NCBI GenBank assembly: GCA_021203465.1
Contig: JAJQBC010000124.1
Coordinates: 1-64,000, forward strand
Length of the DNA stretch: 64,000 nucleotides
DNA from: Lachnospiraceae bacterium
GTDB lineage: Bacteria; Bacillota; Clostridia; Lachnospirales; Lachnospiraceae
Direction of reading: 5' to 3'
The notes beneath the pieces were generated by a model. The model was not told where the DNA came from. It saw only the letters and a list, made by a program, of their open reading frames with translations, and did no database searches. Positions within the stretch are counted from its first letter, which is position 1; every line of letters begins with the position of its first letter. The position numbers and the translations under genes were made by a program. Of this stretch, positions 16,831-28,700 are shown piece by piece.

Positions 16831-18750
16831 ATGAGCAATACTTTCAGTGAAGCCCAGAGGCGGGCAATCGGGCACGTGCAGGGTCCCGCCCTGATTCTGG
16901 CCGGCCCCGGTTCGGGCAAAACCACCGTAGTGACAAACAGAGTGCAGTACCTGGTGAGGGACTGCCACATATCGCCCTCCTCCATTCTGGTGATCACCTT
17001 TACGAAGGCCGCGGCCACCGAGATGAAGGAGCGCTTCCTGCGCCTGATGGAGAAGAGCGCGGACGCACCGCGCGGTTATGGGAATGTGTCCTTCGGCACC
17101 TTCCACGCGGTCTTTTTCACGATTCTGAAGCTGTCCTACGGTTTCACCGCGGGGAATATTCTGCGCGAGGAGGTCCGCTATCAGTATCTGAAGGAGAGCG
17201 TCGAGCGGCAGAGGCTTGAAATTGACGACGAGAATGAATTTCTGGCAGGAATTTCGGCGGAGATCAGCCTCATCAAAAATGAGCGGATTCCGATCGAAAC
17301 TTATTTTTCCAAAAACTGTTCCGAGGAGATTTTTCGAAAGATTTATACGGAGTATGAGGAGCGCAAGAAGCGCGCGCGGCTGGTCGATTTCGACGATATG
17401 CTGACTTATACCTGGGAGCTGCTGTCAAAGCGGGCGGACATTCTCACGGTCTGGCAGCAGAAATACCAGTATATTCTGGTGGACGAATTTCAGGATATCA
17501 ACCGCATCCAGTATGATATTTTGAAACTGCTGGCTCTACCGCAGAACAATCTTTTTATTGTCGGGGACGACGACCAGTCGATCTACCGTTTCCGCGGCGC
17601 GGATCCCTCGATCATGCTAAATTTTCCGAAAGATTATCCGAATGCGGCGCAGATTCTCCTGAACGACAATTTTCGCTCGACGCGGCAGATCGTCGAGGCG
17701 GCGGGACGCGTCGTGCGCTGGAATCAGGCGCGTTTTCCGAAGGAGATCACGGCGCGAGGGGGAGACGGCCCAGCGGTGCGCGTGCTGCCTTTCCCGGATC
17801 AACAGCAGGAGTGCCTGTATATTTTGAAGGAAATTCAGGACTGGAAGAATGCTGGGAAAAACCTCAGGGATGCAGCGGTCATTTTCCGCACAAACATGCA
17901 ACCCCGCCTGCTCGTGCAGAAGCTGATGGAGTACAACGTGCCCTTCCGCATGCGCGATACGATGCCGAACCTCTTCGAACACTGGATCGCGAAGAACCTG
18001 TTCTGCTATATCCGGCTTGCGATGGGATCCCAGCTGCGGCGGGATCTGCTGCCGGTGCTGAACCGCCCGAAGCGCTATCTGAACCGGGAGTGCCTGCCGG
18101 GTGAGCGGATTGACTGGGAGCTCATGCTGGAATATTATGAGGATAAGGATTATGTGTGCGATCGGATTGAGCGGTTGCGCTATGACCTCAGGATGCTTGG
18201 ACGCATGGGACCCTACGCGGCGATCAATTACATACGCCATGTGGTTGGCTACGAGGAATATCTCCGCGAATATGCACAGTTTCGCCGTATGAATGCGGAC
18301 GATCTGATCGAGATTCTGAACGAGTTGCAACAGAGCGCGAGAGATTACCGGACGTATGACGAGTGGTTCGAGTACATGGAGAAATATAAGCGGCAGATGG
18401 AGGAGCTGCGCCGTCGCCAGCAGGAGGTGAAGGACGGCGTACATCTGACGACGATGCACAGCAGCAAGGGACTTGAGTACGAGAAGGTCTGGATCCTCGA
18501 CGCGGCGGAGGGCGTCACGCCCTACAAGAAGGCGGTGCTCGATGCCGACATGGAGGAGGAGCGGCGCATGTTCTACGTCGCGATGACCCGCGCGAAGCGT
18601 GAGCTCGTGATCTGCTGGTCGAAGAAGCAGAACAGCCACGAGGCGCGCCTGTCGCGCTTTGTCGAGGAGATGGAAGACGGCGCCGGGACGAGGCAGAAGG
18701 AATCCGTTCTGCGGAAGTTGACGGAAAAGAAGGGAGCGGCGAGGCGATGA
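16831..18750 (+). CDS. UvrD/PcrA-type ATP-dependent DNA helicase
   Basis: LILAGPGSGKTTVVTNRVQYL; ILVDEFQDINRIQYDILKLL; GDDDQSIYRFRGA; TTMHSSKGLEYEKVWI. Confidence 0.95.
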   Translation: MSNTFSEAQRRAIGHVQGPALILAGPGSGKTTVVTNRVQYLVRDCHISPSSILVITFTKAAATEMKERFLRLMEKSADAPRGYGNVSFGTFHAVFFTILKLSYGFTAGNILREEVRYQYLKESVERQRLEIDDENEFLAGISAEISLIKNERIPIETYFSKNCSEEIFRKIYTEYEERKKRARLVDFDDMLTYTWELLSKRADILTVWQQKYQYILVDEFQDINRIQYDILKLLALPQNNLFIVGDDDQSIYRFRGADPSIMLNFPKDYPNAAQILLNDNFRSTRQIVEAAGRVVRWNQARFPKEITARGGDGPAVRVLPFPDQQQECLYILKEIQDWKNAGKNLRDAAVIFRTNMQPRLLVQKLMEYNVPFRMRDTMPNLFEHWIAKNLFCYIRLAMGSQLRRDLLPVLNRPKRYLNRECLPGERIDWELMLEYYEDKDYVCDRIERLRYDLRMLGRMGPYAAINYIRHVVGYEEYLREYAQFRRMNADDLIEILNELQQSARDYRTYDEWFEYMEKYKRQMEELRRRQQEVKDGVHLTTMHSSKGLEYEKVWILDAAEGVTPYKKAVLDADMEEERRMFYVAMTRAKRELVICWSKKQNSHEARLSRFVEEMEDGAGTRQKESVLRKLTEKKGAARR

Positions 18751-19397
18751 CAGAACAGTATCAGACAATCTATGAGGGCGGCGTTGGCGAGATCACCGAA
18801 AAGAAATCGCGCTTCATCGCGACGCTCCGCCCGGTGGAGACGGAGGAAGCGGCGCTGGCCTTCATCGAGGAGATGCGTAAAAAATACTGGGACGCGCGGC
18901 ATAATTGCTGGGCTTATGTGCTCGGTGAGCGGCAGGAGCTGCTGCGCTGCAGCGACGACGGGGAGCCGTCTCAGACCGCGGGCAAGCCGATGCTGGACGT
19001 GCTGGTCGGGGAGGGGCTCACGAACGTTGCGCTCGTCGTCACACGTTATTTCGGCGGCGTGCTGCTCGGTACCGGCGGGCTCGTCCGCGCCTATCAGGCG
19101 GCGGCACGCGCGGGACTGAAAAACAGCGTGCAGATTACAAAATACTGGGGTACAAAGCTCGAGATCGGGACGGACTACGGCGGCATCGGAAAGCTGCAGT
19201 ATCTCTTCGGCCAGAGGGGGATCCCGATGCTGGACGCCGTCTATACGGACAGCGTGAGTTTTACGGTGCTCGTCCCGGCGGCGAAGGTTCCGGAGATCAC
19301 GAAGGCCGTCACCGAGGCCACGAGCGGTCAGGCTGCTATTCGCGAGGGAGACAGCCTCTACTATGTGGTGCTGGACGGGGAGTATCTCCTGTTCTGA
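18747..19397 (+). CDS. YigZ family protein (IMPACT-like)
   Basis: EITEKKSRFIATLRPVETEEAALAFIEEMRKKYWDARHNCWAYVLGE...SDDGEPSQTAGKPML; TRYFGGVLLGTGGLVRAY. Confidence 0.9.
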   Translation: MTEQYQTIYEGGVGEITEKKSRFIATLRPVETEEAALAFIEEMRKKYWDARHNCWAYVLGERQELLRCSDDGEPSQTAGKPMLDVLVGEGLTNVALVVTRYFGGVLLGTGGLVRAYQAAARAGLKNSVQITKYWGTKLEIGTDYGGIGKLQYLFGQRGIPMLDAVYTDSVSFTVLVPAAKVPEITKAVTEATSGQAAIREGDSLYYVVLDGEYLLF

Positions 19398-19471
19398 GAG
19401 GGCGGGAGTTTAGAAAATTTTTCTAAACAGGACACAGTATTTTCACAGACGGAACTTGCATTCCGTGTTGA

Positions 19472-21343
<1,872 letters not shown>

Positions 21344-21362
21344 GACCCGCAGGAAAAGAAAC

Positions 21363-21390
21363 TTGACTTTCTGCCATTCTGTGTTATAGT
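21363..21390 (+). promoter_or_regulatory. Promoter of the T-box-pheST operon
   Basis: TTGACT - 16 nt - TATAGT. Confidence 0.65.
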
Positions 21391-21409
21391 AAAAAATGAT
21401 TTGCAAAGG

Positions 21410-21652
21410 CGATGAAGGTGTATAGTAGCATCCTGCTTTCCGGCAGAGAGGATGGGTCGGCGGCTGAAAGCCCGTCCGGGTACAGGCAGAGATGTGAATT
21501 TCCCACCGGAGCCGCGTTCCTGAAAAGGACAGTAGGGAGCGACGTCCGCCGCGCGTTATGCGGTACGAGTGTCCGGCGAAGGCTGGAAAAAAGGGTGGTA
21601 CCACGGATAATAAACTTCGTCCCTGTTTATACAGGGGCGAAGTTTTTCTTTA
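21410..21652 (+). promoter_or_regulatory. T-box leader of pheST
   Basis: T-box motif GGGTGGTACCACGG (21593-21606) followed by terminator AACTTCGTCCCTG-TTTATA-CAGGGGCGAAGTT-TTTCTTT; structured leader upstream of phenylalanyl-tRNA synthetase. Confidence 0.92.
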
Positions 21653-21711
21653 ACAAAAATTCCGTGCTACTTGCTCATACAGTAAATGAAGAAGAAAGGG
21701 AGATTTGCAAA

Positions 21712-22731
21712 ATGAAAGACAGATTGCAGAAAATCAGGGAAGAGGCGATTGCCCGGATCCGGGAGTCCCAGAATCCGGACGCCCTGAATGAAGTGCGCGT
21801 ATCCGTCCTCGGGAAAAAGGGCGAGCTGACCGCGCTCTTAAAGAGTATGAAGGAGATCGCCCCCGAGGACAGGCCGGCCTTCGGACAGCTGGTCAACGAC
21901 ACGCGCGCTGAGATCGAGCGCGTGCTCGACGACGCAAAGAAAAATATGGATCAGATGCTGCTTGAGATGCGTTTGAAATCCGAGACGATCGACGTGACGC
22001 TTCCGGCGAAGAAGAATGCGGTCGGGCACCGTCATCCGAATACGATCGCGCTCGAAGAGGTGGAGCGTATTTTCATCGGCATGGGCTACGAGGTCATCGA
22101 GGGACCGGAGGTTGAGTATGATCTCTATAATTTTGAGAAGCTGAATATTCCGGCGAATCACCCGGCGAAGGACGAGCAGGACACCTTTTATATCAATAAG
22201 GACATCGTCCTGCGGACGCAGACCTCCCCGGTGCAGGCGCGCACGATGGAGACCGGCAAGTTGCCGATCCGCATGATTTCTCCGGGACGCGTGTTCCGCT
22301 CCGACGAGGTGGACGCGACGCATTCGCCCTCCTTCCATCAGATCGAGGGACTGGTTGTTGACAAAAATATTACGCTCGCGGATCTGAAGGGAACGCTCGA
22401 AGAATTCGCGAAGGAGCTTTTCGGCGCGGACACGAAGACAAAGTTTCGCCCGCATCACTTCCCTTTCACGGAGCCGAGCGCGGAGATGGATGTCTCCTGC
22501 TTCAAGTGCGGCGGCAAGGGCTGCCGTTTCTGCAAGGGCGAGGGCTGGATCGAAATCCTCGGCTGCGGCATGGTGCATCCGCATGTCTTTGAAATGTGCG
22601 GCATCGACCCGAATGAGTATACAGGCTTTGCCTTTGGCGTAGGTCTGGAGCGCATCGCTCTGCTGAAATATGAGATTGACGACATGAGACTGCTGTACGA
22701 GAACGATATCCGGTTCCTACGCCAGTTCTAA
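21712..22731 (+). CDS. pheS: Phenylalanine--tRNA ligase alpha subunit
   Basis: GHRHPNTIALEEVERIFIGMGYEVIEGPEVE; HSPSFHQIEGLVVDKNI; ATG at 21712 is in frame after the T-box. Confidence 0.97.
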   Translation: MKDRLQKIREEAIARIRESQNPDALNEVRVSVLGKKGELTALLKSMKEIAPEDRPAFGQLVNDTRAEIERVLDDAKKNMDQMLLEMRLKSETIDVTLPAKKNAVGHRHPNTIALEEVERIFIGMGYEVIEGPEVEYDLYNFEKLNIPANHPAKDEQDTFYINKDIVLRTQTSPVQARTMETGKLPIRMISPGRVFRSDEVDATHSPSFHQIEGLVVDKNITLADLKGTLEEFAKELFGADTKTKFRPHHFPFTEPSAEMDVSCFKCGGKGCRFCKGEGWIEILGCGMVHPHVFEMCGIDPNEYTGFAFGVGLERIALLKYEIDDMRLLYENDIRFLRQF

Positions 22732-22749
22732 AAGGGAGGAAAGAGAATT

Positions 22750-25170
22750 ATGAATACATCATTATCATGGCTGAAGGCCTATGTGCCGGACCTTGACGTG
22801 ACGGCGCAGGAGTTCATGGACGCGATGACGCTCTCCGGCACGAAAGTAGAGGGTTATACAAATCTGGATGCCGATCTGGAGAAAATCGTGATCGGGCAGA
22901 TTTTAAAGATTGAGCAGCATCCGGATGCGGACAAGCTGATCGTCTGTCAGGTGGATATCGGGGAGGCGGAGCCGATCCAGATCGTGACGGGCGCGCCGAA
23001 TGTGAAAGAGGGCGACAAGGTTCCGGTCGTGCTGGACGGCGGCAGAGTTGCCGGAAATCACGACGGAAAGATGACCGCGGGTGGCATCAAGATCAAGAAG
23101 GGCAAGCTGCGCGGCGTCGAGTCGAACGGCATGATGTGCTCGATCGAGGAGCTCGGCTCGAACACAGACATGTATCCGGAGGCGCCGGAGTACGGCATCT
23201 ATATTTTCCCGCAGGACGCGGTGGTTGGGGCGGACGCCATCGAGGCTCTTGGCCTGCATAATACGGTCTTTGAGTTCGAGATCACCTCGAACCGCGTGGA
23301 CTGCTACAGTACGATCGGTATCGCGCGCGAGGCGGCGGCCACCTTCCGCAAGGAATTCAAGCCGCCGGTTGTAGAGGTGAAAGGCGCAGGCGGTGATGTC
23401 AATGATTACATCAGCGTCGAGATTCAGGATACGGACCTCTGCCCGCGTTACTGCGCGAGGGTTGTGAAAAATATCCGTCTGGCCCCGTCGCCGGAGTGGA
23501 TGCAGAGAAGGCTTGCCTCCGTCGGCATCCGTCCGATCAACAACGTGGTCGACATCACGAACTATGTCATGGAGGAGTACGGCCAGCCGATGCACGCCTA
23601 CGATCTCGACACGATCGCGGGGCATAAGATCATCGTGCGCCGTGCGGAAAATGGCGAGAAGTTTGTGACGCTGGACGGGCAGGAGCGTCAACTTGACGAC
23701 GAGGTGCTGATGATCTGCGACGCCGAGAAGGCGGTCGGCCTCGCCGGTATCATGGGCGGCGAGAACTCCATGATCACGGACGATGTACACACGATGCTCT
23801 TCGAGGCGGCGAACTTCGATGGGACGAACAACCGTCTCTCCGCGAAGCGCATTGGCTTGCGCACGGAGGCCTCCGCAAAATTCGAGAAGGGTCTTGACCC
23901 GAACAACGCACAGGAGGCGATCGACCGTGCTTGCCAGCTCATCGAGGAGCTGGACGCCGGAGATGTCGTGGACGGCATGGTTGACGTGTATGTAAAGAAG
24001 AAGGAGCCGGTGCGCGTGCCCTTCGAGCCGGAGCGTATCAACGCGCTGCTCGGCACCGATATCAGCCGTGAGCAGATGCTCGACTATTTCAAACCGCTGG
24101 AACTGGCCTATGACGAAGCCGCGAACGAGGTGGTTGCGCCGACCTTCCGTCAAGATATTTTCCGCACGGTCGATCTGGCCGAGGAAGTCGCCCGTTTCTA
24201 CGGCTATGACAATATTCCGACGACGCTGCCGAAGGGCGAGGCGACGACCGGCAAGAAGCCCTTCTATCTGCGTATCGAGGATGTGGCGAAGGACGTGGCG
24301 GAGTTCTGTGGTTTCTCGCAGGGTATGAGCTACAGCTTCGAGAGCCCGAAGGTCTTTGATAAGCTGCTGCTCCCCGCGGACGCGCCGGAGCGGAATGCGA
24401 TCGTGATTTCCAACCCGCTCGGCGAGGATTTCTCGATCATGCGGACGATCTCGCTGAACGGCATGCTGAGCTCCCTTGCGACGAATTACAACCGCAGAAA
24501 TAAGAATGTGCGCCTCTACGAGATGGCGAATATTTATCTTCCGAAGGCGCTGCCGCTCACGGAGCTGCCGGACGAGCGCATGCAGTTCACGCTCGGCATG
24601 TACGGGGAGGGCGACTTCTACACGATGAAGGGCGTCGTCGAGGAATTTCTCGCGAAAGTGGGCTTAAGCAAAAAAGAGAGCTATGACCCGGATGCGGAAA
24701 AGCCCTTCCTGCATCCAGGCCGTCAGGCGAAGATCATCTATGACGGGAAGACGCTGGGATATCTCGGTGAGGTGCATCCTACCGTGGCGGCCTCCTACGG
24801 GATCGGCGAGCGCGCCTATGTGGCGGTGCTCGACATGCCGTCGGTCGTGGAGCTCGCCTCCTTCGACCGGAAGTACGAGGGACTCGCGAAGTTCCCGGCG
24901 GTGCTGCGCGATATCTCCATGATCGTGCCGAAGGCCGTGCTCGCGGGACAGATTGAGGCGATCATCCGCCAGCGCGGCGGGAAGATTCTCGAGAGCTGTG
25001 AACTCTTTGACGTCTATGAGGGTTCCCAGATTAAAGAAGGACACAAGTCGATGGCCTATGCGCTCTCCTTCCGTGCAAAGGATCGAACGCTGACCGAGCA
25101 GGAAATCTCGGCGGCCATGAAGAAGATTCTGAACGGGCTCCAGTCGCTTGGCGCGGAGCTGAGGCAGTAA
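22750..25170 (+). CDS. pheT: Phenylalanine--tRNA ligase beta subunit
   Basis: Full-length 806 aa; tRNA-binding domain IGQILKIEQHPDADKLIVCQVDIG; B5 and FDX-ACB domain sequences. Confidence 0.97.
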   Translation: MNTSLSWLKAYVPDLDVTAQEFMDAMTLSGTKVEGYTNLDADLEKIVIGQILKIEQHPDADKLIVCQVDIGEAEPIQIVTGAPNVKEGDKVPVVLDGGRVAGNHDGKMTAGGIKIKKGKLRGVESNGMMCSIEELGSNTDMYPEAPEYGIYIFPQDAVVGADAIEALGLHNTVFEFEITSNRVDCYSTIGIAREAAATFRKEFKPPVVEVKGAGGDVNDYISVEIQDTDLCPRYCARVVKNIRLAPSPEWMQRRLASVGIRPINNVVDITNYVMEEYGQPMHAYDLDTIAGHKIIVRRAENGEKFVTLDGQERQLDDEVLMICDAEKAVGLAGIMGGENSMITDDVHTMLFEAANFDGTNNRLSAKRIGLRTEASAKFEKGLDPNNAQEAIDRACQLIEELDAGDVVDGMVDVYVKKKEPVRVPFEPERINALLGTDISREQMLDYFKPLELAYDEAANEVVAPTFRQDIFRTVDLAEEVARFYGYDNIPTTLPKGEATTGKKPFYLRIEDVAKDVAEFCGFSQGMSYSFESPKVFDKLLLPADAPERNAIVISNPLGEDFSIMRTISLNGMLSSLATNYNRRNKNVRLYEMANIYLPKALPLTELPDERMQFTLGMYGEGDFYTMKGVVEEFLAKVGLSKKESYDPDAEKPFLHPGRQAKIIYDGKTLGYLGEVHPTVAASYGIGERAYVAVLDMPSVVELASFDRKYEGLAKFPAVLRDISMIVPKAVLAGQIEAIIRQRGGKILESCELFDVYEGSQIKEGHKSMAYALSFRAKDRTLTEQEISAAMKKILNGLQSLGAELRQ

Positions 25171-26903
25171 TGGTATTTAGAAAAATACGAGGGGTGCTGC
25201 TTATCACAGCGGCATCCCTGCTTCTGCTGTTTGCAGCCGTGAATGTTCCGGATCTGGCAGCGGAAGCGGAGAGCGAGGACGATATCCTCGTGTCGCAGGA
25301 AGATTCCTTCTGTGAGGGTGATCTGGTGCTTGAATTGAGCACGGAGGGCGGTTTCCCGATTTATTATACTTTAGATGGTAGCGTTCCGACATTTGACAGT
25401 TCGCTTTATGAAGGAGCGATCACCTTTGCGTGCACGGACGATGTACAGAGCTGCGTGATCCGTGCCTGTGCTTATGATGAGAATACCGGGGAGTGGGGAG
25501 ACTTATTTACCCGTACTTATTTCTACGCGCGGGATCTGGAAACCATCCGGAACCGCTTCAGTACCTACATTGTCTGCCTGACCAGTGATCCTTACAACTT
25601 ATATGATTACGAGTATGGGATCATGGTGGAGGGAAAGATTCGCGACGAATATATCAACAGTGATGAATATATCCCTGACAAGCTGACACAGCCCGCCAAT
25701 TATACGCAGGAGGGGCGGGAGTGGGAACGCGATGTTTATGTGGAGATTCTGTCGCCGGACGGGGAGCGACTGGTCGCTCAGGATGCTGGAATCCGTATTT
25801 TCGGACACGCGAGCAGGCAGTATTATTATAAATCCTTTAAGCTTTACGCGCGGGAGGAGTACGGCGACGATTCCTTCAGCTATCCGTTCTTTTCTGACAA
25901 TTATCCGGGGGAATCGGAGGAGGTGCAGGACTCCTATGAGCAGCTTGTCCTGCGCGCGCACGGGTTTGACAAGAGCATTACCCAGTTCCGCGAGGAGCTG
26001 TTTCAACGGCTCTGCGGCGAGATCGAGGGGATTGACACCAAGTCGGTGGCCGCCGCTTCTGTCTGGCTGAATGGAGGCTACTATAATTTTGAATGGCTTC
26101 AGGAAGTCTTTGACGATCAGTATATGGAGGAAAATTATGGACTTCTGCAGGTCGGGGACACCTGGCGCAAGGTGACGCTTCGCGACGATAATCTGAGTTC
26201 CAGTCTGGAGATCGCGGAGGGGACAGCGGAGGAGATCAGTCAGGCGATCGCTGACGGCAGCGCAGATGAGGAGGATATTGAGGCCGCACAGGATTATCTC
26301 GAGGTGGCCGCGTATGCAGACAAAGATCTGACGGATGACGCCGTGTTTGACGAGCTCTGCGAGCTCGTGGACATGGAGAATTTGATTCAGTATTTTGCCA
26401 TCGAGACCTATATTGCAAACTGGGACTGGCCGCTGAACAATGTGAAGCTGTACCGTTACTACAGTCAGAACGGCGTGTACGGCGAGGATCGTCTGGACGG
26501 GAAATGGCGCTATCTGTACTATGATATGGAAGCCGGATTTAATATCTATAATGAGCCGGAAGAAGACTGGCTGACGATCGCGACGGTGATGGAGGAGAGC
26601 TCGCTGTTTGGCGCCGTTATAAAGCGGACAGATATGCAGGAAAAGTTTGCATATTATATTGAAAAATGTATTTATGAGTATTTCACGGAGGACAAGGTGC
26701 GTGCGGCGGTGGAGCAGCTGAAGTCGGAGCGCGACGGAGAGTTGGCGGAGAGCCTCGCCTACAAGCAGAGCATTGATGAGACCTATACGCTGAATATGGA
26801 GGAAATAGAGGCGAACATTGAGGTTATATACGATTTCGTGGAGAAACGCCCGGATATCATGCGTGAAGAGCTTCGTGAGCTTTTTGGGATAGAGATAGAG
26901 TAG
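25170..26903 (+). CDS. Secreted CotH kinase family protein with chitobiase-C-like domain
   Basis: Signal peptide; GGFPIYYTLDGSVPTFDSSLYEGAI; CotH-like GGYYNFEWLQEVFDDQYMEENYG and DMEAGFN. Confidence 0.8.
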   Translation: MVFRKIRGVLLITAASLLLLFAAVNVPDLAAEAESEDDILVSQEDSFCEGDLVLELSTEGGFPIYYTLDGSVPTFDSSLYEGAITFACTDDVQSCVIRACAYDENTGEWGDLFTRTYFYARDLETIRNRFSTYIVCLTSDPYNLYDYEYGIMVEGKIRDEYINSDEYIPDKLTQPANYTQEGREWERDVYVEILSPDGERLVAQDAGIRIFGHASRQYYYKSFKLYAREEYGDDSFSYPFFSDNYPGESEEVQDSYEQLVLRAHGFDKSITQFREELFQRLCGEIEGIDTKSVAAASVWLNGGYYNFEWLQEVFDDQYMEENYGLLQVGDTWRKVTLRDDNLSSSLEIAEGTAEEISQAIADGSADEEDIEAAQDYLEVAAYADKDLTDDAVFDELCELVDMENLIQYFAIETYIANWDWPLNNVKLYRYYSQNGVYGEDRLDGKWRYLYYDMEAGFNIYNEPEEDWLTIATVMEESSLFGAVIKRTDMQEKFAYYIEKCIYEYFTEDKVRAAVEQLKSERDGELAESLAYKQSIDETYTLNMEEIEANIEVIYDFVEKRPDIMREELRELFGIEIE

Positions 26904-26916
26904 AGGATGAAACACT

Positions 26917-27942
26917 ATGGACTTGCACGATTTTAACTATGAGCTTCCGCAGGAGCTGATCGCCCAGGATCCGCTGGAGGACCGGGCGAGCTCCCGGCTT
27001 CTGCTGCTGAACAGGGAGACCGGGGCGCTGGAGCATCATATTTTTCGGGAAATTATCGACTACCTGCATCCGGGCGACTGTCTGGTCATCAACGACACGA
27101 AGGTGATCCCGGCGCGGTTGATCGGGAGCCGCGAAGGAACCGGCGCGAAGATCGAGGTGTTGCTTTTGAAAAGGAAGGCGGATGACGTCTGGGAGACCCT
27201 CGTGAAGCCCGGAAAGAAGGCCAGACCCGGCACGAGGATCAGCTTTGGCGATGGCCTGCTGACCGGGGAGGTGCTCGAGGTGGTCGACGACGGCAACCGC
27301 CTGATTCATTTCGAGTATGAGGGAATTTTCGAGGAGATCCTCGACCGGCTCGGCCAGATGCCGCTGCCGCCGTACATCACGCATCAGTTGAAGGACAAGA
27401 ACCGCTACCAGACGGTCTACGCAAAACACGACGGTTCCGCCGCTGCGCCGACCGCGGGCTTACATTTCACGCCGGAGCTGCTGGATGCGATCCGCGCGAA
27501 GGGCGTAAAGATCGCGCATGTGACGCTGCACGTCGGGCTCGGGACCTTCCGCCCGGTCAAGGTGGAAAAAATCGAGGAGCACCACATGCACTCGGAATTC
27601 TATGTGGTGGAAGAAGAGCAGGCGAAGCTGATCAATGAGACGAAAGCCGCCGACGGACGCATCATCGCGGTCGGCACGACGAGCTGCCGGACGCTGGAGT
27701 CGGCCACGGGCGCGGACGGCGTCCTGAGGGCCGGGAGTGGCTGGACCGACATTTTCATTTATCCGGGTTATCAGTTTAAGATGATCGACGCGCTGATCAC
27801 GAATTTCCACCTGCCGGAGTCGACGCTTTTGATGCTGGTCTCGGCCTTTGCGGGCCGGGAGAAGATTATGGCGGCGTATGAGGTGGCGGTGAAAGAACGG
27901 TATCGGTTCTTTTCGTTCGGTGATGCCATGTACATTTATTAA
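26917..27942 (+). CDS. queA: tRNA preQ1(34) S-adenosylmethionine ribosyltransferase-isomerase
   Basis: [65 protein letters not shown]. Confidence 0.97.
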   Translation: MDLHDFNYELPQELIAQDPLEDRASSRLLLLNRETGALEHHIFREIIDYLHPGDCLVINDTKVIPARLIGSREGTGAKIEVLLLKRKADDVWETLVKPGKKARPGTRISFGDGLLTGEVLEVVDDGNRLIHFEYEGIFEEILDRLGQMPLPPYITHQLKDKNRYQTVYAKHDGSAAAPTAGLHFTPELLDAIRAKGVKIAHVTLHVGLGTFRPVKVEKIEEHHMHSEFYVVEEEQAKLINETKAADGRIIAVGTTSCRTLESATGADGVLRAGSGWTDIFIYPGYQFKMIDALITNFHLPESTLLMLVSAFAGREKIMAAYEVAVKERYRFFSFGDAMYIY

Positions 27943-27981
27943 CTGATACGATTATTATGTTTTGTGAGCATGACAGAAAAG

Positions 27982-28011
27982 AAATCCCCCAGACCGCTGT
28001 CCGGGGGATTT
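27982..28011. terminator. Hairpin between convergent queA and Uma2 genes
   Basis: AAATCCCCC-AGACCGCTGTCC-GGGGGATTT. Confidence 0.7.
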
Positions 28012-28036
28012 CGATATTCTGTGAAAATGCGGAGTA

Positions 28037-28579
28037 CTATAATAGGATTTGTCCAAAGTCAATGGAAAGATCCGGATAAATGACGGAACTCACCGTGTCG
28101 GAAAAACTGTATTCCGCTGAATCTTCTCCGGTAAAATCATAGACTGTGATCCGGTTCTTGTCAGGATCCACCACCCAATATTCCCGCACACCAGCAGAGC
28201 GATATTTGAACAGCTTGATCATGCAGTCCATGCGGCGGCTGCCGGGGGAAACGATCTCAATGATCCAGTCCGGCGCACCGCTGCAACCCTTGTCGGTGAG
28301 TTTTGCAGGGTCGCAGATGACGGAGATGTCAGGCTCGACGTAAGTATAGTCGTCGGCGTTCAGAAATACTGCGAAGGGCGCTACGTACGGTTTGCAGGCT
28401 CCACCCTTTGAATTAATATGATTACTAATCCTGTTAAATAATTCACCAACCATGCCCTGGTGTCTCCGACTTGGCGGTGCCATGTCATAAATCTCGCCGT
28501 CGATCAGTTCCGCGCGTTTTCCTTCAGGCAAGGCGTAAATATCATCAATGGTGTAATATTGTTCTTGTAGTAACGGCAT
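28037..28579 (-). CDS. Uma2 family endonuclease (DUF820)
   Basis: YTIDDIYALPEGKRAELIDGEIYDMAPPSRRHQ; YVEPDISVICDPAKL; PDWIIEIVSPGS. Confidence 0.9.
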   Translation of the reverse strand: MPLLQEQYYTIDDIYALPEGKRAELIDGEIYDMAPPSRRHQGMVGELFNRISNHINSKGGACKPYVAPFAVFLNADDYTYVEPDISVICDPAKLTDKGCSGAPDWIIEIVSPGSRRMDCMIKLFKYRSAGVREYWVVDPDKNRITVYDFTGEDSAEYSFSDTVSSVIYPDLSIDFGQILL

Positions 28580-28700
28580 TGTTCCCTTCCCTTCCCTTCT
28601 TTTTCTGAAATATAGTTACCTGTTTATCAAAATTTTGCAGACCATAATCTTCTGATAACAGTATACACAAAATCGGGAAAAAAGTATAGAAATTACCCGC

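Noticed and set aside
21412-21711. N-terminal 100 residues of ORF 21412-22731
   Set aside because: This is the T-box leader read through in frame; true pheS starts at 21712.
22903-24153. 416-aa minus-strand ORF antisense to pheT
   Set aside because: Mirror ORF of pheT with no recognisable domain.
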